Counted from the stretch's first letter, positions 17,975 to 27,387 are shown. The stretch is DNA of 64,000 nucleotides from Streptomyces sp. NBC_01549 (GCF_026339955.1 NZ_JAPEPW010000002.1:1984001-2048000); one strand, 5' to 3'. The notes: generated by a model not told the origin, from the sequence alone. Translations and numbers: made by a program.

Positions 17975-19006
17975 TCAGCGGCCGGAGGAGCCCCTTTGGC
18001 GCAGGCGGTGGACGGCCGCGCCCAGCCCGCCCACGATCAGGACGCCGCCGATGATCAGGGCCGGGACGGAGTCGGTGAAGGCGCCGCCCTCGCCACCCTG
18101 CACCCCGTACTGGGCACCGGCGGGGCGCTCCACGGTGTCGTCGTCCGCACCGGTGTCACGCCCGGCGCCGCTGTCATGCCCGGCGTCGGTATCACGCCCC
18201 GTGCCGGTGTCACGCCCTGTGCCAGTGTCACGCCCAGCGCCGGTGTCATGCCCTGTGCCGGTGTCGTGAGTCGCCGTGTCGTGAGTCGTACCTGTGTCGC
18301 GCCCCGTACCGCTGTCATGAGCCGCGCCGGTCTCGCGTGGCGAACCACCGTCATGAGCCGCACCCGTGTCATGACCCACGCCCATGTCAGGAGCCGCGCC
18401 CGTCTCGCGCCCCGTACCGCTGTCATGAGCCGCGCCGGTCTCGCGCGGCGAACCACCGTCATGAGCCGCACCCGTCTCACGCCCCGTGTCGCGCCCGACG
18501 CCGGTGCCGGTCCCGATGCCGGCGCCCTGGGACACGGTGTACGAGGCGTTCCAGGGCCGCTCAGTGCCGCCCGGCTCGACGGGACAGACACCGTTGACAC
18601 CCCATTCGCCCTCACGGCCCCCGGCGTCGGACCCGCTGTTGAACTGCCCGCCTGCCCCGACGGCACCAACCGCGCCGGCCACACCGGATCCACTGTCCGA
18701 AGTCCCACCGGACGGGATCCGGGCCGTCCCGTGGTACGAGGCGGCGCCGCCCGTCTTCGCGTCGCCGCCGGTGACCCGGTGCAGCTGGACCTTTCCCCCC
18801 TCGAAGCCCTGGGAGTGGGCGTCGATGGACTCGGGCGGGGTGCCGCCGGTCGCGTCGCAGGTGACGGAGATGGAGAGCAGACCGCCGGGGCCCACGGAAC
18901 GGGGATCGACCTCCGCGCCCGGATCCGCGGACGCGGCCGTAGCGACCGCACCCAGGGCGGCACAGGCCAAGGCGGTGGCGGACAAGACAGGGGCGGTACG
19001 GCGCAT
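17975..19006 (-). CDS. Secreted repeat-rich protein with C-terminal membrane anchor
   Basis: The 343-aa product starts at the ATG 19006 after AAGGAG. It has a Sec signal peptide (RRTAPVLSATALACAALG, cleavage near ASA), a small globular part with two Cys (SVTCDATGG and GVNGVCPVEPGG), then about 120 residues of degenerate repeats on RDTG / GAAHDSG. A single membrane helix follows (ALIIGGVLIVGGLGAAV) with a basic tail. It looks like a wall-spanning stalk anchored in the membrane. No LPxTG sorting motif is present. Function is unknown. Confidence 0.75.
   Translation of the reverse strand: MRRTAPVLSATALACAALGAVATAASADPGAEVDPRSVGPGGLLSISVTCDATGGTPPESIDAHSQGFEGGKVQLHRVTGGDAKTGGAASYHGTARIPSGGTSDSGSGVAGAVGAVGAGGQFNSGSDAGGREGEWGVNGVCPVEPGGTERPWNASYTVSQGAGIGTGTGVGRDTGRETGAAHDGGSPRETGAAHDSGTGRETGAAPDMGVGHDTGAAHDGGSPRETGAAHDSGTGRDTGTTHDTATHDTGTGHDTGAGRDTGTGRDTGTGRDTDAGHDSGAGRDTGADDDTVERPAGAQYGVQGGEGGAFTDSVPALIIGGVLIVGGLGAAVHRLRQRGSSGR
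18140..18500 (-). repeat. Degenerate tandem coding repeats
   Basis: Short units of about 15-18 bp encoding RDTGTG, HDSGAG or RETGAA are repeated through this stretch of the gene above. A longer block encoding GGSPRETGAAHDSGTG occurs twice. Repeat number probably varies between strains and would change stalk length. Confidence 0.75.
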
Positions 19007-19163
19007 GGGACGGGCTCCTTCGGACAGACACTGTCTGAAGGGGGCACGGCCGTCGCGCCCCCGCCTCATCACAGCCCGCCCCCGCCCAGGGCGCGCGCGG
19101 CCGGACACCATTCGCGGGACACGGGCACCCGAGCGGGTGACAGCGAGGGCTCGGCCGGCCGGG

Positions 19164-19979
19164 TCAGTCCGACAGGGAGACGAGCTCTCGTTCCAGGCCG
19201 CGTCCGCGCTTGTCCACGACCGCCGAGGCGACGTCGGAGAGTTTGCGCTGGGTCGCCTGCGAGATGCGGCGCAGTACGCCGAACGCCGCGTCCGCGTCGC
19301 AGCCCAGTACGTGCATGACGATCCCGCACGCCTGGTCGACGACGGGCCGGGTGCGCAGCGCTGCGCCGAGCTGATCGAGCTCGGTGAGCGCGGCCCGGTA
19401 GGAGCGGTCGCGGACCAGGCAGGTGACGGCGAGGTCGCCGAGCGCGCGGGCGGGTCCGTGCGGGGCGTCCTCCAGGGCGCCGGGCCGGAAACTGTAGAGG
19501 CTGAGGGTCACGGTCAGCCCGGAGCGCCGGAAGGGGATCGTGACGCTGGAGCGGACTCCCGAGTCGAGGGCCATCGCGCGGTACGCCGGCCAGCGCTCCT
19601 CGCTCAGCAGGTCCGACGAGTCGACGGGCTCGCCGCGTTCCAGCGCGACGGGGATGGGACCGTCGCCGGAGCGGAGCTGGACCGAGACGAGTCCGGCGAG
19701 GTCGGGGTGGGTCACCGCGGCGGGGCGTTCCGGGCCGCCCTCGGAAACCATGCAACTGGCGCCGCAGCAGTCGGTGGTGCAGCGGGCGGCCTGCTCGGCG
19801 AGCTCCGAGAGCCGCCTTCCCGGAAGGGTGGATTCCGGCGACCGCGCGCCCAGGTGCCCGAGCTGGCTGTCTTGCCTGCCTTGGCCGCCTCGGCCGCCAT
19901 GACTGCCATGACCGCCTTGACCGCCTTGACCGCGCCCGTCGTTTTGGCCACGTTGCCCAAGTCGCCCCGAATCCGGCAT
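19164..19979 (-). CDS. GAF-ANTAR domain regulator
   Basis: The 271-aa protein has a Gly/Gln-rich N-terminal tail and a GAF-like sensory region (residues about 90-195, SSVTIPFRRSGLTVTLSLYSF). A C-terminal ANTAR RNA-binding domain follows (LGAALRTRPVVDQACGIVMHVLGCDADAAFGVLRRISQ). ANTAR proteins bind paired hexaloop hairpins in nascent RNA and prevent termination. A CCGASC motif sits before the GAF part (CTTDCCGASC); four cysteines there may bind metal. The ATG at 19979 follows AGGAGGGG. Confidence 0.88.
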   Translation of the reverse strand: MPDSGRLGQRGQNDGRGQGGQGGHGSHGGRGGQGRQDSQLGHLGARSPESTLPGRRLSELAEQAARCTTDCCGASCMVSEGGPERPAAVTHPDLAGLVSVQLRSGDGPIPVALERGEPVDSSDLLSEERWPAYRAMALDSGVRSSVTIPFRRSGLTVTLSLYSFRPGALEDAPHGPARALGDLAVTCLVRDRSYRAALTELDQLGAALRTRPVVDQACGIVMHVLGCDADAAFGVLRRISQATQRKLSDVASAVVDKRGRGLERELVSLSD

Positions 19980-20089
19980 GTTTCACCCCTCCTCCCTCCG
20001 CGCCTTCCCGCTCACCCGCGCGAAAAACGGGCGCGGTGCGTTACACCCCCGCCACACCTGGAACCAACCCTTCGGGTTACGTTCATCGC

Positions 20090-21217
20090 ATGGCGCAGAC
20101 GGACGAATTCGGTGAAGAACTCGCGGATTTCGTACGCCGCGTGGCGGAGCTCAAGGCAGCTCGTTCGGTACCGGCCGACAGCCTGCCGATGGTGCTCGAC
20201 GCGGCGATCTTCGAACTCGACCATGTGGCGGGCCAGTTGTGGCCCTGGTACGAGCGTCTGTCCTCGACGGGCCCGTCCGGCGTCGCCTCGGTCGACCGCC
20301 AGGAGCAACAGCTTCTCAAGGCGCTCTTCCAGCGGGTGCCGGTGCCCGTCGCGCTGGTGGACCGCGAAACGGTGGTGCGCAGGCTGAACTTCGCGGCGAC
20401 CTCGTTCACCGGCGTCCGGGCCGGCTACGCGACGGGCCGGCCGCTCACCGGATTCCTCGCGCACGCCGACCGTGCCGCGTTCCGCTCCCAGGCGGCGGCG
20501 GTGGCGCGAGGCGAGGGCGACCGCAGTCTCACCGTGCACCTCCAGCAGCAGCCCGCGGTGCCGGTGCGGGCGACGCTCGCCGCGCTGCGGCCCAGCGGCG
20601 AACCCCGCACCGCCGTCCTCGTCGTACTGCAGCCCGCGGGCAGCCGGGTGCCGTCCGACGAGCGCGTGCCGGTCCCGGTACCGAACCTGACCGAGACGAC
20701 CCGGCACGCGGCCTTGATGGACCTGGTGGACGCGATGACCACGGCACTGCTCAGCGGCCGGGCCGGTGATCCGTCCGAGGTGCTGGAGCGGGCGGCCGGG
20801 GTGCTGCACGGGCGGTTCGCCGACTGGGTGGTGGCCGACGCGGCGGGGGTGGCGCGGCTGTCCCGTACGACGGTGCTCGCCCCCTCCGACAGTGCGGAGG
20901 CGGCACGGGAGGTGGCCTCGCAGGACCCTGCCGCGTGCCCGCTCGTCGTCGAGGCGGTCCGTGGCGGATCCACGGCGCCGCGGGTACGCCCCGAGGATCC
21001 GGACGCCTTCGGCCGTGACACCTCGGGCGCCCCGATCCTCGTACGCGCGAACGTGACATCGCTGCTGTGTGTGCCCCTGACCGCCGCGCCCGGACCCGTA
21101 CAGGGCGTGCTGACCCTGTTCCGCAGCGGCGCCCGCCGGGCGTTCTCGCTGGCGGAGGCGCAGGCGATGGACATGATGTCCCGCCATGTGGCCCTGGCGA
21201 TGAACGCGCCCCGGTAG
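20090..21217 (+). CDS. PAS-GAF sensory protein
   Basis: This 375-aa soluble protein has a coiled N-terminus, a PAS domain (about residues 70-185, ALFQRVPVPVALVDRETVVRRLNFAAT) and a C-terminal GAF domain (about 215-370, VTSLLCVPLTAAPGPVQGVLTLF). No kinase, phosphatase or DNA-binding output domain follows. It is probably a signal-sensing partner of the regulatory proteins next door (GAF-ANTAR and sigma factor). The ATG at 20090 precedes the conserved MAQTDEFGEEL. Confidence 0.82.
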   Translation: MAQTDEFGEELADFVRRVAELKAARSVPADSLPMVLDAAIFELDHVAGQLWPWYERLSSTGPSGVASVDRQEQQLLKALFQRVPVPVALVDRETVVRRLNFAATSFTGVRAGYATGRPLTGFLAHADRAAFRSQAAAVARGEGDRSLTVHLQQQPAVPVRATLAALRPSGEPRTAVLVVLQPAGSRVPSDERVPVPVPNLTETTRHAALMDLVDAMTTALLSGRAGDPSEVLERAAGVLHGRFADWVVADAAGVARLSRTTVLAPSDSAEAAREVASQDPAACPLVVEAVRGGSTAPRVRPEDPDAFGRDTSGAPILVRANVTSLLCVPLTAAPGPVQGVLTLFRSGARRAFSLAEAQAMDMMSRHVALAMNAPR

Positions 21218-21220
21218 GGG

Positions 21221-22015
21221 CTACGCCGCGTCGCGCATCACCTGGTCGCGCAGCCGGTGGCAGCACCGGCTGATCAGCCGCGACACGTGCATCTGCGAGA
21301 TGCCGAGTTCGTCGGCGATCCGGCTCTGCGTCATGTCGCCGAAGAACCGCATGTAGAGGATGGTGCGTTCACGCTCGGGCAGGGCCCGCAGCCGGGGCTT
21401 GACAGCCTCGCGGTCGATGACGACGTCGAGCGCGGGGTCGGCCGAGCCGAGGACGTCGCCGAGCGAGTAACCGTCGTCGCTGCCGGAGACCTCGGCGTCC
21501 AGGGAGAGCGCGGTGAAGCTCTCCAGGGCCTCCAGGCCGGCCCGGACGTCCTCCTCGCTCATCCGGGCGTGCACGGCGATCTCGGCGACGGTGGGCCTGC
21601 GGCCCGAGATGGTCCCCGAGAGTTCCTGGACGGCGAACCGCACACGGTTGCGCAGGTCCTGGACGCGGCGCGGCACGTGCAGGGTCCACATGTGGTCGCG
21701 GAAGTGCCGTTTGATCTCGCCGGTGACGGTCGGCACGGCGTAGCTCTCGAAGGCGTTGCCGAGCTCGGGGTCGTACCGGTCCACGGCCTTGACCAGACCG
21801 AGCGCCGCGACCTGGCGCAGGTCCTCCAGGCTCTCACCGCGGTTGCGGAACCGGCCCGCGAGCCGGTTGGCCATCGGCAGCCAGGCCTCGACGATCTGCT
21901 CGCGGAGCGAGTCGTGCGGCCGGCCCGGAGGGAGCGAGGCGAGCCTGCGGAATGCCTCCGTGGTGTCGGGGGCGTCGTCGTGCGGATGGCGTTTCGCGCT
22001 CACTTGGTTTCGCAT
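21221..22015 (-). CDS. SigB/SigF-subfamily RNA polymerase sigma factor
   Basis: The 264-aa protein has sigma region 2 (GESLEDLRQVAALGLVKAVDRYDPELGNAFESYAVPTVTGEIKRHFRD), region 3 and region 4 (LPERERTILYMRFFGDMTQSRIADELGISQMHVSRLISRC). These are typical of the stress/sporulation SigB-SigF-SigG group that is abundant in Streptomyces. Such factors are held by anti-sigma kinases and freed by anti-anti-sigma proteins and SpoIIE-type phosphatases; one such phosphatase is at 46124-48640. I chose the ATG at 22015. It is convergent with the PAS-GAF gene, three bases apart. Confidence 0.92.
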   Translation of the reverse strand: MRNQVSAKRHPHDDAPDTTEAFRRLASLPPGRPHDSLREQIVEAWLPMANRLAGRFRNRGESLEDLRQVAALGLVKAVDRYDPELGNAFESYAVPTVTGEIKRHFRDHMWTLHVPRRVQDLRNRVRFAVQELSGTISGRRPTVAEIAVHARMSEEDVRAGLEALESFTALSLDAEVSGSDDGYSLGDVLGSADPALDVVIDREAVKPRLRALPERERTILYMRFFGDMTQSRIADELGISQMHVSRLISRCCHRLRDQVMRDAA

Positions 22016-22217
22016 GGTGCGTCGCAACTCCCTTGCAGGTGCCTTGGGTTGGACGGTCACCGAGGGAGCGCACGGGTGCGTCGAACGGCACACCCGTGGC
22101 GAGGACTTCCCCGCTCCCACGGACGTGCCTCCTGTCCGAAGCACTTGAATTCCGCCTGCCCCGGTCTGTGCGAGGCAAACACTGGGGCAACCACCCGCGC
22201 CTGTCGGTGCGTTGGGC

Positions 22218-24233
22218 TCAGGGAAGGGCGAGCAGGTACTCGATCGCGGCGCGCAGCTCCTCGTCCTGGAGGAAGGCCTCGTAGTTCCGTTCCCGTGCCA
22301 GGCGACCGTCGAAGCCCCGTACCGTCCGCAGTGCGGCGCGTGTCGCCGGGGTGAGTGTGCCGATCCGGACCAGGGCCCGCAGTGCCTCTCCGAAGAGCTC
22401 ATAGTCCTCGCCGCCGTCGGCGATCGGCAGGACGAACTCCTCCAAAACGGAGATGCTCGGCTTGGGCTCGCCCGTGCCCGACCACAGGGCGAGCGCGGCC
22501 TCTGCCCGGCGAAGGCCCTGGGTGTCCTCCATGATGTGCCGCACCCGGTCGGCGTACGGCGCGGCAGAGGTACCGAAGTCGGCCAGCAGGTGGACGGGCC
22601 CGTAGTAAGGGCCCTCCTCGGTCAGCACCGCGTCGCCGATGAGCCGCAGCGCCGCCGTACGGTCCCCGCCCATGTGCGAGGCGGCCCACGCCGCGTTCCA
22701 GTGGTGCCCCGGCCAGTTGAGCGGCTTACAGGCGCGCAGGGCGGGCTCGGCGGACGCGGCGCCCGGCCCCATCGCCGCCAGCACCTCGACGGTCGACAGC
22801 GAGCCCCTCGCGTCGTCCAGCAGCGCCACGACCTCCGGCAGCGCGGGCAGCGCGTCCGGCCCCCACGCCTTCAGGACCTTCAGGAAGGCGCCGGTCAGCG
22901 GGCCGTGGCCGCCGTTGTGCGCCGCGTGGTGCCGCATCACCTCCCGCAGTGCGGGCAGCAGGACGTCGGCGTGCGCCCGCAGCGGAACCAGCACGGCGTC
23001 GACGTCCGGAAGTCGCGGGTCGCTGATGCGGTAGCCACGTCCGTAGTGCTCCCGATAGGGCTCGTAGAGCCGCTCGACGAGCCCCGGCAGCGCACGCGGG
23101 TCACCGATCCGGGTGAGCGCCCAGCGCGCGTAGTCACCGACGGTCCCTTCCAGGTAAGAGTCTTCGCCCGCGTCGTCGATCAGCGTGGCGAGCCGGTCGG
23201 CGTACCGGGCCGACTCTCGACCGAGCACCGCCAGGAGGTGCGCCGCCCGCAGGCGCACGGGGTCGGCCGGGTCGTCCAGCAGTCGGCCCGCCACCGGCAG
23301 CAGCGCGGGCGCCGCGGACGGCCTGAGCACCAGCAGCCGCCACGCCTCGTCCAGTACGGCCTCGGACAGCTTGGCGTCCCCGGTGCGGGCCGCCGCGTCG
23401 GCCAGCCGGACCACGAAGGAGGCGGCCGTCCGGGCGTCGTGGTCGAACAGCTCGGCGGCCCAGGTGACGACCGCTTCGCGGGGGAAGGGTTCCTCGACGT
23501 CCGACACGTACCAGATCTCCTCGAACCTGGGCCGTACGGCGAGGTCGGAGAGTGTCTCCACCAGCAGGTCGATCCGCCGGACCGGCTCCTGCGGATCGAG
23601 CCGTGCCCAGGAGATCAAGGCCGCGACCTTCATGACGGGCTCGCCGTCACGCAGGACGCCGCCGAGCACCGTCCGCACCTCCTCGACCGCCCCGGCATCT
23701 TCCTCCCCCGCCGTCTCGCCCAGCTTGAGCAGCACCGGCAGCCGCATCGCCGGGTCCGTCTCGGCCCGCCAACGCGCCAGGAGCGGTACGACACCGTCCG
23801 CGAGGGGAACGGCCTCCCGCCGCACGTCAGGGTCCGGGTCCCCGAGCAGCGCGAGGACCGTGTCACGGTGACGTCTCCACTCCGCGTGCCATCCCTCGTC
23901 CACCAGGTCCGGCCGGGCCCTCTTGGCCGCCCGCTTCAGGGACACCAGCAGTCCTACGAGGTCGACACGCGCGCCCGGCCCCGGATCGGCGGCGAGCGCG
24001 ACCACGAAGGGCAGTGCGGCGGTCGCCGCGGAGGGCACCCGGCCGTTGCCGGCGGCCAGGCACCAGTACAGCGGGGAGCAGTGCTCCTCCGTCGCGGCCC
24101 CGCCCGCGAGCGCCAGTCGCCGCAGCGCGCGAGGCACCTCCTCGACCGGGTGCTGGGGCAGTGCCGACTCGAGCCGGTCCCACGGCACCGCGTCCAGCGC
24201 CTCGATCGACATCCCCGTCACTTCCACCCCCAT
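22218..24233 (-). CDS. Large HEAT-repeat protein
   Basis: The 671-aa protein is built almost wholly of helical HEAT/PBS-lyase-like repeats (for example VPLLARWRAETDPAMRLPVLLKLGE, ALTRIGDPRALPGLVERL and VLAAMGPGAASAEPALRACK). No catalytic motif is visible. These proteins act as scaffolds; streptomycetes carry several. A second, much shorter HEAT protein is at 56011. The start could also be the in-frame ATG 21 bp later. Confidence 0.8.
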   Translation of the reverse strand: MGVEVTGMSIEALDAVPWDRLESALPQHPVEEVPRALRRLALAGGAATEEHCSPLYWCLAAGNGRVPSAATAALPFVVALAADPGPGARVDLVGLLVSLKRAAKRARPDLVDEGWHAEWRRHRDTVLALLGDPDPDVRREAVPLADGVVPLLARWRAETDPAMRLPVLLKLGETAGEEDAGAVEEVRTVLGGVLRDGEPVMKVAALISWARLDPQEPVRRIDLLVETLSDLAVRPRFEEIWYVSDVEEPFPREAVVTWAAELFDHDARTAASFVVRLADAAARTGDAKLSEAVLDEAWRLLVLRPSAAPALLPVAGRLLDDPADPVRLRAAHLLAVLGRESARYADRLATLIDDAGEDSYLEGTVGDYARWALTRIGDPRALPGLVERLYEPYREHYGRGYRISDPRLPDVDAVLVPLRAHADVLLPALREVMRHHAAHNGGHGPLTGAFLKVLKAWGPDALPALPEVVALLDDARGSLSTVEVLAAMGPGAASAEPALRACKPLNWPGHHWNAAWAASHMGGDRTAALRLIGDAVLTEEGPYYGPVHLLADFGTSAAPYADRVRHIMEDTQGLRRAEAALALWSGTGEPKPSISVLEEFVLPIADGGEDYELFGEALRALVRIGTLTPATRAALRTVRGFDGRLARERNYEAFLQDEELRAAIEYLLALP

Positions 24234-24367
24234 GACCTCGGAGAACCGGTTCTCCGGCCGTCATCATGCCGTCCGGCGGTGGATCGCGTCGTGCCGATTT
24301 CCCACGGACGTGTCGACCCCGGGTCCATGGGTACGCGATCACCATCCCCGATCCCCTGGAGGGAGTC

Positions 24368-24754
24368 ATGCAGCGAGGCAGCGACCGGCTGAGCGTCCAC
24401 CGGGACGAAGAGATGAAACACGAACTGCGGGGCCTGCTCAGGTCGGGTCACCCCACCCGCACCGAGGAGTGGCACGACCCGGAGCCGACCGCCGACGACG
24501 ACCCGGAGATCGCGCGCGGCCCCGTGGCGCCGAACCGCGCGCCCGACTCCATCAAGACGGTGCGCCTGGAACTGGCCCGGTTCCTGACCCGTACCGCCTT
24601 CCCCGCGGGTCCCCGCGACCTGGCCGACACCCTGCGCGACAAACACGCGCCCGACCCCCTGGTCGAGGCCGTGCAGCGACGCCCGCACAAGGCGCGCTAC
24701 GCCACGGTGCACGAGCTGGCCGAATCGGTCGTACGCGCCCGGCGGACACCGTGA
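24368..24754 (+). CDS. DUF2795-like small protein
   Basis: The 128-aa acidic/basic protein has a C-terminal helical block (FPAGPRDLADTLRDKHAPDPLVEAVQRRPHKARYATVHELAESV). This matches the DUF2795 pattern, in which FP(A/G)xxxxL is followed by D.V...L...P...Y.....V. The N-terminal half is charged and probably disordered. The ATG at 24368 follows GGAGGGAG, and a possible upstream start lacks a ribosome site. The role is unknown; such genes often sit near stress regulators. Confidence 0.75.
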   Translation: MQRGSDRLSVHRDEEMKHELRGLLRSGHPTRTEEWHDPEPTADDDPEIARGPVAPNRAPDSIKTVRLELARFLTRTAFPAGPRDLADTLRDKHAPDPLVEAVQRRPHKARYATVHELAESVVRARRTP

Positions 24755-24897
24755 ACAGCGCACGTGCCGTGCGCACCACCGCTCGGTGTCGGCCGAGTCC
24801 TTCGACGGTTCTCACCCTGGTCACCAGCCGCAAGCCCGGCGACCTCAAGGCCTTCGACGAGGCGCTCCTGGAGGTGTTCGCCCGGCAGGCCGCCTGA
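24751..24897 (+). CDS. Tiny hypothetical protein (48 aa)
   Basis: A GTG at 24751 overlaps the preceding stop by four bases (GTGA) and opens 48 codons ending in PGDLKAFDEALLEVFARQAA. The overlap geometry favours translation, and the C-terminal half is amphipathic helical. It has no recognisable family, so it may be a gene remnant. Confidence 0.35.
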   Translation: MNSARAVRTTARCRPSPSTVLTLVTSRKPGDLKAFDEALLEVFARQAA

Positions 24898-25025
24898 CGG
24901 AGTGTCCGCCCTCGCGGGACGCGGCACCATCCGGCGCACCTCGGTTCACCGGCGACAGCGGGGACCGGGGACGGCGGGGGTGGTCCTCAACGGGTGGGCG
25001 GACCGGGCGAGTTCGACCCGGCCCG

Positions 25026-25063
25026 TCGTTCAGCACTCCGCCGCTCGTTCAGCACTCCGCCGC
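25026..25063. repeat. 19-bp perfect tandem duplication
   Basis: TCGTTCAGCACTCCGCCGC occurs twice head to tail (25026-25044 and 25045-25063). The second copy contains the stop-codon region of the minus-strand gene ending at 25049, so the last codons of that gene were duplicated beyond its stop. Confidence 0.9.
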
Positions 25064-25285
25064 GAGGCCTCGCTCCCGGGCTCCGTCTCGGGTACGGCCC
25101 GCGGCGATGGGGCGGCGCGGATGGCGGCGCAGGTACTCGCCCTCCAGTTGCGCCATGCGCATGTTGTGCGTCCGCAGAGCGTCGTTCGAACCGTGCAGCA
25201 GTGTGTCGTGGCGGGTGCGGTGGATCGTCTGCAGCTCTTTCATCAGCTGCTGGTCGTCCAGCCGGTCCGGGTCGACTCCGGTCAT
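25049..25285 (-). CDS. DUF6158-like small protein
   Basis: The 78-aa protein (DPDRLDDQQLMKELQTIHRTR..LLHGSNDALRTHNMRMAQLEGEYLRRHP) is a helical, coiled-coil-like product common in actinomycetes. The pattern of a short leader, 'L..EL..IHRTRHDTLLHGS', and 'R...LE.EYLRR.P' matches DUF6158-type annotations. Function is unknown. I chose the ATG at 25285 with AGCGGGG upstream. The 3' end lies in a 19-bp tandem duplication. Confidence 0.7.
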   Translation of the reverse strand: MTGVDPDRLDDQQLMKELQTIHRTRHDTLLHGSNDALRTHNMRMAQLEGEYLRRHPRRPIAAGRTRDGARERGLAAEC

Positions 25286-25499
25286 GGTGGTACCCCGCTC
25301 GTCGTGTCCTGCGGCGCGGTCCGGGTATCCGCCGGGCAGGCGCTGCCGTGCGCGGCGCCCGAGCGGCGTCCAGGAGGGAGCCATGGATCTCGCCGTCCTC
25401 CCTCCACTCTACGAACTTCCGGGCCCCCGGTCCTCCGGGAAGCACCGGACAAGCAGGACCAGGAGCCGGACCGGGACCGAGTCCTACCGGACCGGAGTC

Positions 25500-27119
25500 C
25501 TACCGGGCCCGCTCCACGCGCCGCTCGTCCCACACCGGCTCCGCCGTCTCCCGGATCCTGCCGTCCGAGCCGAAGACCAGATAGCGGTCGAAGGAGCGTG
25601 CGAACCAGCGGTCGTGGGTGACCGCGAGGACCGTCCCCTCGTACGCCTCCAGTCCCTCCTGGAGAGCCTCGGCCGACTCCAGGTCAAGGTTGTCGGTGGG
25701 CTCGTCCAGCAGCAGGGCCGTGGAGCCCTCCAGCTCCAGCAGCAGGATCTGGAAGCGTGCCTGCTGGCCGCCGGAGAGCTTCTCGAAGCGCTGCTCGGCC
25801 TGGGCGGTCAGCTCGTAACGGCGCAGCCGGGACATGGCGGCGCCCCGGTCCTGCGAGTGCTCGCTCCACAGGATGTCGAGAAGCGTGCGGCCTTGGAGCT
25901 CCGGGTGGGCGTGCGTCTGGGCGAAGTGTCCGGCCACGACGCGCGCGCCGAGCTTCCACTCGCCCGTGTGCGCGACGGTGTCACCGGCGAGCAGGCGCAG
26001 GAAGTGCGACTTGCCGGAGCCGTTGGAGCCGAGCACGGCGACCCGCTCGCCGTAGAAGACCTCCAGGTCGAACGGGTTCATCAGCCCGGTGAGCTCAAGT
26101 CCCTTGCAGGTGATGGCCCGTACGCCGGTACGCCCGCCGTGCAGACGCATCTTGATGTCCTGCTCGCGCGGCGGCTCCGGCGGCGGGCCGGCCTCCTCGA
26201 ACTTCCGCAGCCGGGTCTGCGCCGCCGCGTACCGGGACGCCAACTCATGGCTGATGGAGGCCGCCTGCCGCAGATTCAGCACGAGTTTCTTCAGCTGGGC
26301 GTGCTTCTCGTCCCAGCGCCTGCGCAGTTCCTCGAACCGGGCGAACCGCTCCTGTCGCGCCTCGTGGTAGGTCGCGAAGCCGCCGCCGTGCACCCATGCG
26401 TCGGCGCCGGTGGGGCTGGGCTCGACACTGACGATCTTCTCGGCGGCGCGGGCCAGCAGCTCCCGGTCGTGGGACACGAAGAGCACGGTCTTGCGGGTTT
26501 CCTTGAGCCGCTCCTCCAGCCAGCGCTTGCCCGGGACGTCGAGGTAGTTGTCCGGCTCGTCGAGGAGCAGGACCTCGTCGGTGCCGCGCAGCAGCGCCTC
26601 CAGCACCAGCCGCTTCTGCTCTCCTCCGGAGAGGGTGCGCACCAGTCGCCACTGCGCCTTCTCGTAGGGGACGCCGAGCGCGGCCATCGTGCACATGTCC
26701 CAGAGTGTCTCGGACTCGTAGCCGCGTACCTCGGCCCAGTCGGAGAGCGCCTGCGCGTAGCGGAGCTGGGCGGCCTCGTCGTCCACGGTCATCATGGCGT
26801 GCTCGGCCGCGTCGACGGCCTTGGCGGCCTCCTCTATGCGGGGCGGCGCCACGGAGACGAGCAGCTCCCGCACCGTCGTGTCGTCTCTCACGGACCCCAC
26901 GAACTGCCGCATCACGCCCAGCCCGCCCCCCACGGTGACGGTGCCGCCGTGCGGCTTCAGCTCCCCCGAGATCAGCCGCAGCAGCGTGGTCTTGCCCGCG
27001 CCGTTGGGCCCCACCAGCGCGACGACGGCCCCTTCCCCCACCCGAAACGACACATCGCCGAGCAGCGCCCTCCCGTCGGGAAGGTAGTACTCAAGATGCG
27101 CGGCTTCGAGATGTCCCAT
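25500..27119 (-). CDS. ABC-F family ATP-binding protein
   Basis: The 539-aa protein has two ABC ATPase domains with no membrane segments. The first has Walker A GPNGAGKTT, signature LSGGEQ and Walker B VLLLDEPDNYLD. The second has GSNGSGKS, LSGGQQ and ALLLDEPTDNLD. The inter-domain linker is long and charged (about residues 215-300). ABC-F proteins act on the ribosome, either protecting against antibiotics or rescuing translation; which applies cannot be told. The ATG at 27119 starts the conserved MGHLEAAHLEYYLPDGR. Confidence 0.92.
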   Translation of the reverse strand: MGHLEAAHLEYYLPDGRALLGDVSFRVGEGAVVALVGPNGAGKTTLLRLISGELKPHGGTVTVGGGLGVMRQFVGSVRDDTTVRELLVSVAPPRIEEAAKAVDAAEHAMMTVDDEAAQLRYAQALSDWAEVRGYESETLWDMCTMAALGVPYEKAQWRLVRTLSGGEQKRLVLEALLRGTDEVLLLDEPDNYLDVPGKRWLEERLKETRKTVLFVSHDRELLARAAEKIVSVEPSPTGADAWVHGGGFATYHEARQERFARFEELRRRWDEKHAQLKKLVLNLRQAASISHELASRYAAAQTRLRKFEEAGPPPEPPREQDIKMRLHGGRTGVRAITCKGLELTGLMNPFDLEVFYGERVAVLGSNGSGKSHFLRLLAGDTVAHTGEWKLGARVVAGHFAQTHAHPELQGRTLLDILWSEHSQDRGAAMSRLRRYELTAQAEQRFEKLSGGQQARFQILLLELEGSTALLLDEPTDNLDLESAEALQEGLEAYEGTVLAVTHDRWFARSFDRYLVFGSDGRIRETAEPVWDERRVERAR

Positions 27120-27229
27120 GGGGAGGCATTCTCCGGCCACCCGGCTCCACGAGCAAACGCATATCCCCAGCAAGCCCCCGGCCTCGTCCTCACACGCCGG
27201 ACGGGCTGAGTGACGCGGGCCGCGGTGGA

Positions 27230-27362
27230 GGCCTTTAAGGGGCGAGGGGAACTGCGCGACCAGCCCCCACCCACCCGCAGCCGACAAACCCACGCGGGGG
27301 CCTGGGGGTGGAGCCCCCAGGTTCGAGATGGGACGGGTAGGGGCGGCGGGGACGAGGAAACG
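27230..27362 (+). repeat. Dispersed intergenic GC-rich repeat, copy 2
   Basis: Located between the ABC-F and PAP2 genes, this is the reverse-orientation counterpart of copy 1: GGGGAACTGCGCGACC, then GGAGCCCCCAGGTTCGAG and GGGACGGGTAGGGGCGGCGGGG. A CTGGGGG/CCCCCAG hairpin lies in its middle (about 27303-27321). Confidence 0.75.
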
Positions 27363-27387
27363 GCGGATCGGCGGGTACGGGGAGCTC

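Noticed and set aside
18140..18500. Regular repeats suggesting a CRISPR array
   Set aside because: The units are short, degenerate and in frame, with no unique spacers; they encode protein repeats.
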